From Pontibacillus chungwhensis BH030062 (lineage in GTDB: Bacteria; Bacillota; Bacilli; Bacillales; BH030062): a DNA stretch of 45,689 bases. Each line of letters starts with the position of its first letter. The first letter of the stretch is position 1. The translations under genes were made by a program, and so were the position numbers. The stretch spans positions 1 through 45,689 of the forward strand of contig NZ_AVBG01000021.1 of NCBI RefSeq assembly GCF_000770675.1. The letters run 5' to 3'. Below, one piece after another: positions 25,633 to 33,643 of the stretch. The notes below the pieces were generated by a model that saw only the letters and a program-made list of their open reading frames with translations, was not told the DNA's origin and ran no database searches.

Positions 25633-26430
25633 ATGATAAAAATGCTTGTTCTTGATTTAGATGGAACGATTTTAAACTTTGAGAGAGAGGTGAGCCCCCG
25701 TGATATCGAAGCCATTAAAAGAATCATGGATGACGGTGTTCAATTAACCATTGCCACAGGCCGCCTCGATCACGAGATAGAAGCTGTCCTAGAGATGATG
25801 GACCTAAATGGAAAAGCCAATCGTATTAGTCAAAACGGTGCTTTTGGTTACGACAAAGACGGTCTCCACATTCACAGTCACACGTTTGATCCTACTCATG
25901 TCAAAGAGATCTTCCAAGCAGCTGTACATGATGAGTTAATTACAACAGTCTCTACAGAAAAAGACGTATATGTAAAAGAAGAAAGCGAAGGTCTTGAGGC
26001 TATGAAAAAGCGAATGTTCCGTCCAGTAATTATTGAGCCTAACTTAGCTGACGAGCTCGGAACAAATGTAGAACCATCTAAGATCTCTCTTCACGGAGCC
26101 AACATAACTCTTAAGAGAATGCAGCAAAGAATTGAAGAACAGTTCGGTGATCTTCTGGACACATTCATTTCGGATCCTGCCTGTCTTGACTTAATGCCAA
26201 AGAATATCAGCAAAGGAGAAGGAATTAAGCACCTTCTTGAATCATTTGATATACAACCAGAAGAAATTGCATGTGTCGGAGACTCCTTTAACGATTTATC
26301 AATGTTCAACTTAACGGAGCATAGCTTTGCGATGTCTCAGGCTGAACAGGCTGTAAAAGACCAAGCAAGTCACGTGGTTCCTTCTGTAGCCAAAGCGATT
26401 GAATCCATGTATGATCAAAGATTAGTCTAA
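25633..26430 (+). CDS. HAD-superfamily (Cof/IIB) sugar-phosphatase-like protein
   Basis: 265 aa from ATG 25633, with GAAGGTG 8 nt upstream; the earlier in-frame ATG at 25597 lacks one. HAD motif I DLDGT, motif II TIATGR, motif IV GDSFNDLSMF. A type IIB cap (about 85-190) makes it Cof-like. Such enzymes dephosphorylate sugar phosphates, PLP or nucleotides; the substrate is unknown. Divergent from glcT, sharing an intergenic region with a cre, so it may be carbon-regulated. Confidence 0.88.
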   Translation: MIKMLVLDLDGTILNFEREVSPRDIEAIKRIMDDGVQLTIATGRLDHEIEAVLEMMDLNGKANRISQNGAFGYDKDGLHIHSHTFDPTHVKEIFQAAVHDELITTVSTEKDVYVKEESEGLEAMKKRMFRPVIIEPNLADELGTNVEPSKISLHGANITLKRMQQRIEEQFGDLLDTFISDPACLDLMPKNISKGEGIKHLLESFDIQPEEIACVGDSFNDLSMFNLTEHSFAMSQAEQAVKDQASHVVPSVAKAIESMYDQRLV

Positions 26431-26443
26431 ATGATCGAGAATT

Positions 26444-26488
26444 AAAAAAGTCCCGCCTTAAGGATGAATTCCTTGTGCGGGACTTTTT
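26444..26488. terminator. Bidirectional terminator between HAD gene and yfhH
   Basis: AAAAAAGTCCCGC/GCGGGACTTTTT with an inner AAGG/CCTT pair. Confidence 0.88.
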
Positions 26489-26839
26489 CTATAATTGAAC
26501 TTTTTCACCAAACATCGAAATAGGCATCGCTTCTTGCTCCTCAGAACCTTGAACTTCTAAGCGCTCAGCTTGTGAACTCAAGCGATATCCCCAGGCAAAA
26601 ACACCGTTCATATATACAATCTCAAAGAAAATCCCCGGGTCTCCCTCGATCTCATAAACCTCCCCAACCTGATACTCGGCTGGGTTCATCATATATGATT
26701 TTGCCATAATAATTTTTCGCTGATGGACCGCATATTCATTTACCATTCCCATTTGCTCAGCTTTCCTAGCTTGTTCAGTAAGCTCAGCCACACGGTCTCG
26801 TAACTCTTCAATCGTCATATCACTAAAACGTTTCTCCAT
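26489..26839 (-). CDS. yfhH: YfhH (DUF1811 family)
   Basis: 116 aa: MEKRFSDMTIEELRDRVAEL, an N-terminal helical region containing KIIMAKSYMMNP, then a small beta domain with GEVYEIEGDPGIFFEIVYMNGVFAWGYRL. This is the YfhH pattern. AAGGGGTG 5 nt before the ATG. Function unknown. recX lies farther right on the same strand, as in B. subtilis, but here an SDR gene sits between. Confidence 0.9.
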   Translation of the reverse strand: MEKRFSDMTIEELRDRVAELTEQARKAEQMGMVNEYAVHQRKIIMAKSYMMNPAEYQVGEVYEIEGDPGIFFEIVYMNGVFAWGYRLSSQAERLEVQGSEEQEAMPISMFGEKVQL

Positions 26840-26921
26840 GTTGACACCCCTTTCATTTACATTTTAGCAACGATTGGACACAATAGAAACTAGATTCTAT
26901 TTAAAGAAAGGGAGTCATCAC

Positions 26922-27581
26922 ATGAGTTACATAGCCATAACAGGCGCCGGAACAGGGTTAGGAGCAGCTCTCGCCAAACAGTATGCTGCCAATGACAATA
27001 CGATTTATTTACTTGGCAGAACAGAAGACCGATTACTCTCCGTAAAGCGAGAAATTGAAGAACAAGGAGGAATGGCAAGCGTTGTCGTTTGCGATGTAAC
27101 TGATCCATCTTCAGTTGAAGAAGCGATGGCACAGATGCCTAAGTTAGATGTTTTAATTAACAACGCAGGACTTGGTATTTTCGGCCCCGTTCAAGAGTTA
27201 ACCACAACAGATATCAACCAAATGCTCAATACAAATGTGAAAGGCACCATTTATATGACCCAGACTGCTCTACCTCGTTTAACTGAATCAGGCGGCCGAA
27301 TTTTAAACATAATTTCCACAGCCGGTCTTAGAGGAAAAGTAAACGAATCCGTCTATTGCGCTAGCAAGTTCGCACAACGAGGATTCACCGAAAGTTTACA
27401 AAAAGAATTAGCCGAAACGTCCGCATCAGTAACAGCTGTATATATGGGTGGCATGAACACCCCATTCTGGGACGGAAGTGAGCACGTGAGTAACCCATCA
27501 AAACTAAAAGACCCTGCCGCAGTAGCTCAAATCATCTTTGACCAAGATGACGGACGTCAAGAAATTAAAGTAGATCAGTGA
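26922..27581 (+). CDS. Short-chain dehydrogenase/reductase
   Basis: 219 aa from ATG 26922, with AAAGGGAG upstream. Cofactor motif TGAGTGLG (about 7-14), NNAG (about 79), catalytic Ser in NIISTAG and Tyr-x3-Lys in YCASK. A classical SDR that uses NAD(P)H on an unknown carbonyl or alcohol. Inserted between yfhH and recX. Its stop codon abuts the diverged tandem repeat. Confidence 0.88.
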   Translation: MSYIAITGAGTGLGAALAKQYAANDNTIYLLGRTEDRLLSVKREIEEQGGMASVVVCDVTDPSSVEEAMAQMPKLDVLINNAGLGIFGPVQELTTTDINQMLNTNVKGTIYMTQTALPRLTESGGRILNIISTAGLRGKVNESVYCASKFAQRGFTESLQKELAETSASVTAVYMGGMNTPFWDGSEHVSNPSKLKDPAAVAQIIFDQDDGRQEIKVDQ

Positions 27582-27582
27582 T

Positions 27583-27800
27583 ATACAAAAGCGGAAGCGC
27601 CCGGTTAGCAACGTATAGGCTGGACTGAACCAAAGTAGAGATCAAGGAATCACAATGAGCCATAGGCGAATTGATGATGACTGATCGACCGGAGGTGAGG
27701 GAAGTCTACTAGTTGCTGGGCGCTGGAGCTGGATGTATACAAAAGCGGAAGCGCCCGTTTTGCAACGTATAGACTGGACTGAACCAAAGTAGAGATCAAG
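27583..27800. repeat. Diverged copy of the 151-bp tandem repeat, about 1.4 units of 154 bp
   Basis: Units start at 27583 and 27737 (154-bp spacing). They share the frame atacaaaagcggaagcgccc … gttgctgggcgctggagctgg with the array at 18540. The second unit stops at about 27800, next to the recX terminator. Same setting as the first array: directly after a plus-strand stop codon, between convergent genes. Confidence 0.88.
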
Positions 27801-27801
27801 A

Positions 27802-27840
27802 AAGAGCTGCCTCACTCTGTTCTCACAGATGGCAGCTCTT
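27802..27840 (-). terminator. recX terminator
   Basis: AAGAGCTGCC/GGCAGCTCTT hairpin with 19-nt loop, then TTCTT on the minus strand. Confidence 0.75.
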
Positions 27841-27843
27841 CCT

Positions 27844-28659
27844 TTATTCTTCCGTCACATATTCTTCTAGGAATTGTTCAATTAACTCAAAAGGAAACCC
27901 TTTGCGGTATAAAGCCCCTTTGATTTTATGCTTTAATTCATACCCCTCTGCCTTTGAAGAATACTTCCTGAGAGCTTTTTCTCCCTGATGAACAACAGCC
28001 TCCCATTCGGCATCATTGTCTTTTTCCTCTTTCACATCTTCCATCGCAACTTTAATCACATCTTGAGTAAATCCTTTTTGCATAAGGGTTTGTTGAACTT
28101 TTTGAACCTGCTGTTTGAATGACTTTTTTCCATCTAAACGAAGCTTCTTCTCCACCCATTTACTTGCCTTTTCCACCTGTTCTTCATAGGGATAGTGTTG
28201 AAGCGCATCTTCCGCTTCATTAGCTGTTAACCCTTTTTCAATCAGCTCTTTCTTCACAAGCATTGGACCTTTACTCGACGTATGAAGTCGTGTACGAACG
28301 AGAGCGACCGCAAATTCCTGATCATTAAGGAGCCCCTCTTTTACTAAACGGTCTACCACATAATCAATTTTATCCTCTTCGTATTCTTTCTCTCTCATAT
28401 ATGTCCGCATCTCCTTCACAGAGCGCATTCGATAGCTTAAGTAATTGAGGGCAAGGGAATACGCTTTGTGATAGCCGTCTTTCTCAACAAGTACTTCAAT
28501 CGTCGGTTCATCAATCTCTTTCCCTTTTCGAAGCATATATTCAATCAATATTTCTTCGTCAACACTAAAGGCGTAGGCTTCCCCTTCGCCTCGATCAAGG
28601 AAAATGTTATAGCGCTGCGTATTTTTCTTTTGCGTAGTTATTTTAGTGATTTTTGGCAA
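27844..28659 (-). CDS. recX: RecX, RecA regulator
   Basis: 271 aa from TTG 28659, with AGAGGTGA 6 nt upstream. Repeating three-helix motifs such as ALNYLSYRMRSVKEMRTYM, VVDRLVKEGLLNDQEFA and ELIEKGLTANEAEDAL are typical of RecX. The long form with extra C-terminal helices is usual in Bacillus (YfhG). It modulates RecA filaments. Divergent from yfhF as in B. subtilis. Confidence 0.92.
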   Translation of the reverse strand: MPKITKITTQKKNTQRYNIFLDRGEGEAYAFSVDEEILIEYMLRKGKEIDEPTIEVLVEKDGYHKAYSLALNYLSYRMRSVKEMRTYMREKEYEEDKIDYVVDRLVKEGLLNDQEFAVALVRTRLHTSSKGPMLVKKELIEKGLTANEAEDALQHYPYEEQVEKASKWVEKKLRLDGKKSFKQQVQKVQQTLMQKGFTQDVIKVAMEDVKEEKDNDAEWEAVVHQGEKALRKYSSKAEGYELKHKIKGALYRKGFPFELIEQFLEEYVTEE

Positions 28660-28690
28660 CCATATTCACCTCTGTTTCATCTTATCATGA

Positions 28691-28719
28691 ATATAGGAAT
28701 GATTCGTACATTCCTATAT
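28691..28719. repeat. Perfect inverted repeat between recX and yfhF
   Basis: ATATAGGAATG (28691-28701) and CATTCCTATAT (28709-28719), 7-nt spacer. Centred in the divergent intergenic region 60 bp before yfhF, so a regulator binding site is plausible; a short T run follows on the plus strand. Confidence 0.6.
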
Positions 28720-28778
28720 CGCTTTTTCCTAAGAACTGATATAAACTAAAATTACCTATATTTGTAGGAGGGTTTCCA

Positions 28779-29684
28779 ATGCGAATAGCCATTACCGGAG
28801 GAACAGGTTTTGTAGGAACACACATCACGAGACATTTTGTTCACCAAGGTCATGAAGTTTACGTTTTAACAAGAAATCCAGACAAACATCCTAATACTGA
28901 TCAAGTAAAATATGTAGGTTGGTTAAAGGATGAATTTAAACCAGAAGAAGAACTTCCACCCTTAGACGGGATTGTGAATCTTGCTGGGGAGAATTTGAAC
29001 AGTAGTCGCTGGACAGAAGAGACAAAACAAAGCATCATGAACAGTCGTATTCAAGCAACGGAAGCAGTATTGGACCTGATCAAAACAATGGAACAACCAC
29101 CGGGAGTACTTGTCAACGCATCCGCCGTAGGCTTTTATGGCACATCAAGAAGCGAAACATTTACAGAAGAGACAACCACTCCAGGTGATGATTTTCTTGC
29201 AAAAGTCGTAACAGAGTGGGAAAAGCGTGCGGAACAAGCGACAGATTATAACGTCCGTACTGTTTACTTACGCTTTGGGGTGATTCTCGGTGATGAAGGA
29301 GCCCTTCCGAAAATGGCGCTCCCTTACAAAATGATGGCTGGGGGCCCCGTTGGTGACGGGGAACAATGGATGTCGTGGATCCACATTCAAGACATCGTTG
29401 GGATGGTCGACTTTTCTTTAAATAATGAAAATGTGTCAGGACCAATGAATGCAACAGCTCCTGAGCCAAAACGGAACAAAGAGCTTGGTCAAACAATCGG
29501 GAAGGTACTAAACCGCCCTCACTGGCTACCAGTCCCTTCTCTCGCATTAAAAGGAGCACTTGGCGAAATGAGCATTCTCCTTCTACAAGGACAATACGTA
29601 TATCCACAAAAAGCGCTAGACCTAGGCTATGAATTCAAATATGCAACTCTTGAACCAGCCTTACGCGATATTTTGTGCGATTAA
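28779..29684 (+). CDS. yfhF: YfhF, TIGR01777-type NAD-dependent epimerase/dehydratase family protein
   Basis: 301 aa. Rossmann motif TGGTGFVG (6-13), NLAGENL, SAVGFYG and the C-terminal DUF1731 region (LNRPHWLPVPSLALKGALGEM). The conserved RWTEETKQSIMNSRI is characteristic of the SulA/YfhF subgroup. Substrate unknown. AGGAGGG is upstream of the ATG. An amidohydrolase gene follows by 21 bp on the same strand. Confidence 0.9.
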   Translation: MRIAITGGTGFVGTHITRHFVHQGHEVYVLTRNPDKHPNTDQVKYVGWLKDEFKPEEELPPLDGIVNLAGENLNSSRWTEETKQSIMNSRIQATEAVLDLIKTMEQPPGVLVNASAVGFYGTSRSETFTEETTTPGDDFLAKVVTEWEKRAEQATDYNVRTVYLRFGVILGDEGALPKMALPYKMMAGGPVGDGEQWMSWIHIQDIVGMVDFSLNNENVSGPMNATAPEPKRNKELGQTIGKVLNRPHWLPVPSLALKGALGEMSILLLQGQYVYPQKALDLGYEFKYATLEPALRDILCD

Positions 29685-29705
29685 AGAAAGGGAAATAGGC
29701 AACCC

Positions 29706-30818
29706 ATGAAAACTCGTATTACAAATGTTTCGATCAACCCCATTACATCTCCTGCTCTAGAGTATGGAGAAGTTCTTATTGAAGACGGGAAAATTAAAGC
29801 GATTGGGCAGACTGTCGATGGAAATTCAGATGATAAGGTCATTGACGGACAAGGCCTCCACTTATTCCCGGGTTTTATTGACGTTCATACCCATTTAGGT
29901 TTATATGATGAAGGGACAGGATGGGCAGGTAACGATGCGAACGAAACGATTGAACCCATGACACCGCACATTCGTGCTTTAGACAGCGCACATCCTCTTG
30001 ATAGCGCTTTTCAAGATGCACGACAATTTGGTATTACTGCAGCTCATATCATGCCAGGTAGCGCAAACGTAATCGGAGGTACTACTTCTGTCATTAAGAC
30101 GGTGGGAAAGAATATCTCTAACATGTTATTGAAAGAAACGGCCGGACTTAAACTTGCTTTAGGTGAGAATCCAAAACGAATTCATTCTCAGTCTCGCGAT
30201 GATTCCATTACCCGCATGGGCATTATGGGAATGCTTCGGGAAACATTTATACGTGCACAGTGGTGCGAATATCCTGAAGACCCTCGTAACAAACCAATTA
30301 TCCAAGCCCTAAAGCGTGAAATCCCTGTACGGATTCACGCACATAGAGCAGATGATATTATGAGCGCCGTCCGTTTTGCTGAGGAATTTCAGTTAGATCT
30401 TCGCATAGAACATTGTACAGAAGGACACCTCATTGCAGAGGAATTAGCAGGACGCAACCTCCAAGTAGCTGTGGGCCCTACATTTACCCGCCGTTCAAAA
30501 GTAGAGTTAAAGAATAAATCCTGGGAAACGTCTCGTGCTCTTACAGAACAGGGCATTCACGTAAGCATAACTACCGACCACCCCTACACTCCTATTCAGT
30601 ATTTAAATGTATGTGCAGCGCTTGCGGCCCGCGAAGGTCTTTCACCACAAAAAGCACTTGAAGCCATCACCATTCTCCCTGCGCGAAACTTAGGTGTAGC
30701 CGACCGCGTTGGTAGTATAGAAGTGGGTAAAGATGCGGATCTTGTATTGTGGAATGGTCACCCATTTGATTTTATGTCCAAGCCTGTTTGGACAATGATT
30801 GACGGTAAAATCGTATAA
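29706..30818 (+). CDS. Amidohydrolase-superfamily protein (imidazolonepropionase-like)
   Basis: 370 aa. The metal motif DVHTHLG (about 59-65), the later His pair in RIHAHRADD, His in IEHCTEGH and Asp in TTDHP complete the metal centre of the amidohydrolase barrel. The final segment VGSIEVGKDADLVLWNGHP is the typical C-terminal beta-sandwich. Likely a hydrolase of a cyclic amide or a deacetylase; substrate unknown. AAAGGGAAA upstream. Probably co-transcribed with yfhF. Confidence 0.87.
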   Translation: MKTRITNVSINPITSPALEYGEVLIEDGKIKAIGQTVDGNSDDKVIDGQGLHLFPGFIDVHTHLGLYDEGTGWAGNDANETIEPMTPHIRALDSAHPLDSAFQDARQFGITAAHIMPGSANVIGGTTSVIKTVGKNISNMLLKETAGLKLALGENPKRIHSQSRDDSITRMGIMGMLRETFIRAQWCEYPEDPRNKPIIQALKREIPVRIHAHRADDIMSAVRFAEEFQLDLRIEHCTEGHLIAEELAGRNLQVAVGPTFTRRSKVELKNKSWETSRALTEQGIHVSITTDHPYTPIQYLNVCAALAAREGLSPQKALEAITILPARNLGVADRVGSIEVGKDADLVLWNGHPFDFMSKPVWTMIDGKIV

Positions 30819-30824
30819 TCCCTC

Positions 30825-30855
30825 CCCTCTTTGATTAGTCAGAGAGGGTTTTTTT
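30825..30855 (+). terminator. yfhF-amidohydrolase operon terminator
   Basis: CCCTCT/AGAGGG with inner TGA/TCA and seven T. Confidence 0.9.
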
Positions 30856-31121
30856 GTTCAACTACTATTAATTGATGGGAACTTATGCCCCACTAAATTC
30901 ATATCTTCCAAATACACATGCCTCAAAAGAAAATTCTTTAAGACATACTTTTTTACCTAGGTGGGTACATACGTTACACTGTACACACCCTACTTCTTTA
31001 TATTTGTTAACGTTTTGTGAAGAAACGGTAATCTTGAAGGAAATCCTAGGCTTTTCTTAGAAGAAACCTAGTTAGGACAAGATCTTAAACCGCAAACATT
31101 AATTACCAAAAAACAAACCCC

Positions 31122-31209
31122 TTTACCCCCGAGGGTATATGTGGTACTATAAAAAATGTAGCAAGCAAGACAAAAATTTTTTAGTTATTTATATACCTCC
31201 ACTGGTATA
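31122..31209 (+). promoter_or_regulatory. cstB promoter with two CsoR/CstR-type operators
   Basis: O1 at 31122-31139, TTTACC-cccgag-GGTATA, overlaps a possible -35 (TTTACC, 31122-31127) set 17 nt from TACTAT (31145-31150). O2 at 31192-31209 is perfect: TATACC-tccact-GGTATA. Both fit the same TATACC-N6-GGTATA rule, as in copper/persulfide CsoR-CstR repressors. No cstR gene is in the window. The preceding 30856-31121 shows no gene. Confidence 0.65.
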
Positions 31210-31249
31210 AAAGATTGATATAAAAACTTATTAAAAGCGAGGGATTTTC

Positions 31250-32668
31250 ATGTTATTAAAGTATTTTTATGATGAAAAACTAGCACAGGCTTCTTACATG
31301 GTTGGTTGCCAGGCAACTGGTGAAGCACTCGTTGTAGACCCTTCCCGTGACATTCAAGCTTATTTAGATACTGCAAAGAAAGAAAACTTAACGATTACAC
31401 GTGTTACAGAAACACACATTCATGCTGACTTCGTTTCAGGTGCTAAAGAGCTAGCAACAGAAACAGGCGCAACAGCGATGTTATCTGGAGAAGGCGGTAA
31501 TGATTGGACGTACCAATTCCTAGATCAAATCAATCACGAAATTGTACGTGATGGCGATGAATTTATGGTCGGTAACGTTAAGATCGAAGTCATGCACACT
31601 CCAGGTCACACACCTGAGTCAATCTCATTCGTTCTTTACGATCGCGGCCAAGATACGCCAATGGGTGTATTCACAGGCGACTTCGTATTCGTTGGTGACG
31701 TTGGGCGTCCTGACCTTCTTGAGAAAGCAGCCGGTCAAAAAGACACATCTCGTGTAGGAGCTAAACAGATGTTTGAATCACTTAAACGTTTCAAACAACT
31801 TCCAGATCACATGCAAGTATGGCCTGGCCACGGAGCTGGAAGTGCTTGTGGTAAAGCACTTGGTGCAATCCCTTCTAGTACAGTTGGATATGAAAAAGTA
31901 ACCAACTGGGCACTACGCCATGACGAAGAGGAAGCATTCATTAACGAATTAATCAGTGAGCAACCAGAACCACCGAAATACTTTGCTGTTATGAAGAAAG
32001 TCAACAAAGTTGGCCCAGCTCTTATTCGCGAATTAGGCGAACCTAAGAACACAATTCTTTCAGCAGATGAACTAACAAAAGAACTTGAAAACGGTATGCA
32101 ACTAATTGACACCCGCCCTGCAAGTGAATTTGCGAAAGAACACATTGCCGGAACTATTAACATTCCAAACAACAAGTCCTTTGCAAACTGGGCAGGTTGG
32201 TTAGTTGATTACAACAAGCCTGTTTATCTAATTGCTGACGAACGTAACATTGAAGATTTAACGAAATCTCTTCGTTCTATCGGAGCTGACGAGGTTGCAG
32301 GTTACATGGAAACAGCTGCAATTGCCGGCTTAAAAGGAGAAGGCATTGCAACTGAATCTTATGAAGTAGCCACACCTGATCAGCTGAAAGACAAAATCGC
32401 TAACGAAGAAGTTACCCTAATCGATGTGCGTAACGAAGGTGAATGGAACGATGGACACATTCCACAAGCTCAGCACATTATGCTTGGTTATCTTCAAGAG
32501 CGCATTGACGAAGTACCTACAGATAAGCCTGTTGTCCTTCAATGTCAATCTGGAGGCCGCTCTGCAATGGCTACAAGTATCCTTCAGGCAAACGGCATTA
32601 AAAACGTAACAAATATGGCCGGTGGCTTTGGTGCTTGGTCTAAGGAAGACCTACCACAAACTAAATAA
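31250..32668 (+). CDS. cstB: Persulfide dioxygenase–rhodanese fusion (CstB type)
   Basis: 472 aa. Metallo-beta-lactamase domain (1-240): THIHAD (His56, His58, Asp60), His120 in PGH and His194 in PGHG, with Cys200 as in CstB. First rhodanese (about 270-360) has no active-site Cys (VYLIADERN), i.e. a pseudo-domain. Second (about 372-468) has Cys432 in LQCQSGGRS. In S. aureus CstB oxidises persulfide to thiosulfate, protecting from sulfide stress. Preceded by two CstR-type operators; monocistronic with its own terminator. Confidence 0.92.
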   Translation: MLLKYFYDEKLAQASYMVGCQATGEALVVDPSRDIQAYLDTAKKENLTITRVTETHIHADFVSGAKELATETGATAMLSGEGGNDWTYQFLDQINHEIVRDGDEFMVGNVKIEVMHTPGHTPESISFVLYDRGQDTPMGVFTGDFVFVGDVGRPDLLEKAAGQKDTSRVGAKQMFESLKRFKQLPDHMQVWPGHGAGSACGKALGAIPSSTVGYEKVTNWALRHDEEEAFINELISEQPEPPKYFAVMKKVNKVGPALIRELGEPKNTILSADELTKELENGMQLIDTRPASEFAKEHIAGTINIPNNKSFANWAGWLVDYNKPVYLIADERNIEDLTKSLRSIGADEVAGYMETAAIAGLKGEGIATESYEVATPDQLKDKIANEEVTLIDVRNEGEWNDGHIPQAQHIMLGYLQERIDEVPTDKPVVLQCQSGGRSAMATSILQANGIKNVTNMAGGFGAWSKEDLPQTK

Positions 32669-32677
32669 AGCTAAAAA

Positions 32678-32707
32678 AAAGAACGCCTTCATGGCGTTCT
32701 TTTTTTA
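32678..32707 (+). terminator. cstB terminator
   Basis: AAAGAACGCC-ttcat-GGCGTTCTTT with T7. Confidence 0.93.
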
Positions 32708-32758
32708 TAGTTTTAAAAGGGAAGTTCTAGAGCGAACACATTGAAGAGAGTTTAAAGG

Positions 32759-32819
32759 TTGTTTTTATTCAATATAGGGTAATACAATAAATGTACAACA
32801 TCGTTACAAATGTTGTACA
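32759..32819 (+). promoter_or_regulatory. Promoter and operator of the sortase/substrate operon
   Basis: TTGTTT (32759-32764), 18 nt, TACAAT (32783-32788). A perfect 10-bp inverted repeat TGTACAACAT / ATGTTGTACA (32792-32801 and 32810-32819) covers the expected start site, suggesting a repressor. The regulator is unknown. Confidence 0.6.
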
Positions 32820-32844
32820 AAACATTAAAAGGAGAGATTCTTAA

Positions 32845-33642
32845 ATGAAAAAGATCTTATCAGCACTTTTTGTCACGATGCTTATTGTAGGTTCGATGGC
32901 TTCATCTGTTTTTGCCGATAACCACAGTGATATGGCAATGGTTCGTGTGCTTCACGCTTCCCCTGATGCTCCTGAAGTTGATGTTTATGTAAATGGAAAT
33001 GCAGTTGTAGAAGGCGCTTCTTTCAAAGCTTCAACTGACTACTTAGAACTACCTGCTGGTGAACATACTGTTGAAATTTACGCGGCTGGCACTAAAGGTG
33101 AGAAAGAACCCGTAATCTCACAAAACTTAACTGTAAAAGCTGGAATGGCTTATACAGTAGCTGCGATTAACACACTCGAAAATCTCGAGCTTAAAGTTGT
33201 AGAAGATTCTATGAACATAACAGAAGGAATGACTAAAGTACGCGTTGGACACCTTTCTCCTGACGCTCCGACAGTAGATGTTGGTGTTGTTGGTGGAGAT
33301 GCTCTATTTAGTGGCGCTACATTCCCTATGGTAACGGATTATAAAGAACTTGATGCTGGCACATATGATTTGGAAATCCGTACAGAAGACGGAACACAAG
33401 TTATGGACCTTTCAGGAACATCACTTGAAGAGAACACTGTTTACAGCGTATTCGCTGTAGGTATGGCTGATAATCTTGACGTACTTATGCTTAAAGATTA
33501 CACGCTAATGCCTAACGATATGCCACAGACGGGTATGGGTGGAGCATCTACTAACGCTACATCTTACCTACCAATGCTTGCTGGTGTTGCAGTACTAGGC
33601 GCAGGTGCACTTCTGTTATTCCGTCGTCGTACTCAGCAATAA
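32845..33642 (+). CDS. Secreted cell-wall protein with two DUF4397 domains and MPQTG sorting signal
   Basis: 265 aa. Signal peptide MKKILSALFVTMLIVGSM…SVFA cleaved near residue 25. Two DUF4397 repeats, each with VRVLHASPDAPEVDVYVNG or VRVGHLSPDAPTVDVGV at the start (about 33-115 and 130-215). C-terminus: MPQTG, a hydrophobic stretch and RRRTQQ, a sorting signal where Met replaces the Leu of LPXTG. The sortase gene begins 1 nt after the stop, so the pair is likely dedicated. Role on the surface unknown. Confidence 0.9.
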   Translation: MKKILSALFVTMLIVGSMASSVFADNHSDMAMVRVLHASPDAPEVDVYVNGNAVVEGASFKASTDYLELPAGEHTVEIYAAGTKGEKEPVISQNLTVKAGMAYTVAAINTLENLELKVVEDSMNITEGMTKVRVGHLSPDAPTVDVGVVGGDALFSGATFPMVTDYKELDAGTYDLEIRTEDGTQVMDLSGTSLEENTVYSVFAVGMADNLDVLMLKDYTLMPNDMPQTGMGGASTNATSYLPMLAGVAVLGAGALLLFRRRTQQ

Positions 33643-33643
33643 C

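Noticed and set aside
30872-31060. ORF of 62 codons between the amidohydrolase and cstB
   Set aside because: No ribosome-binding site, atypical composition, and it lies just after a terminator without a promoter.
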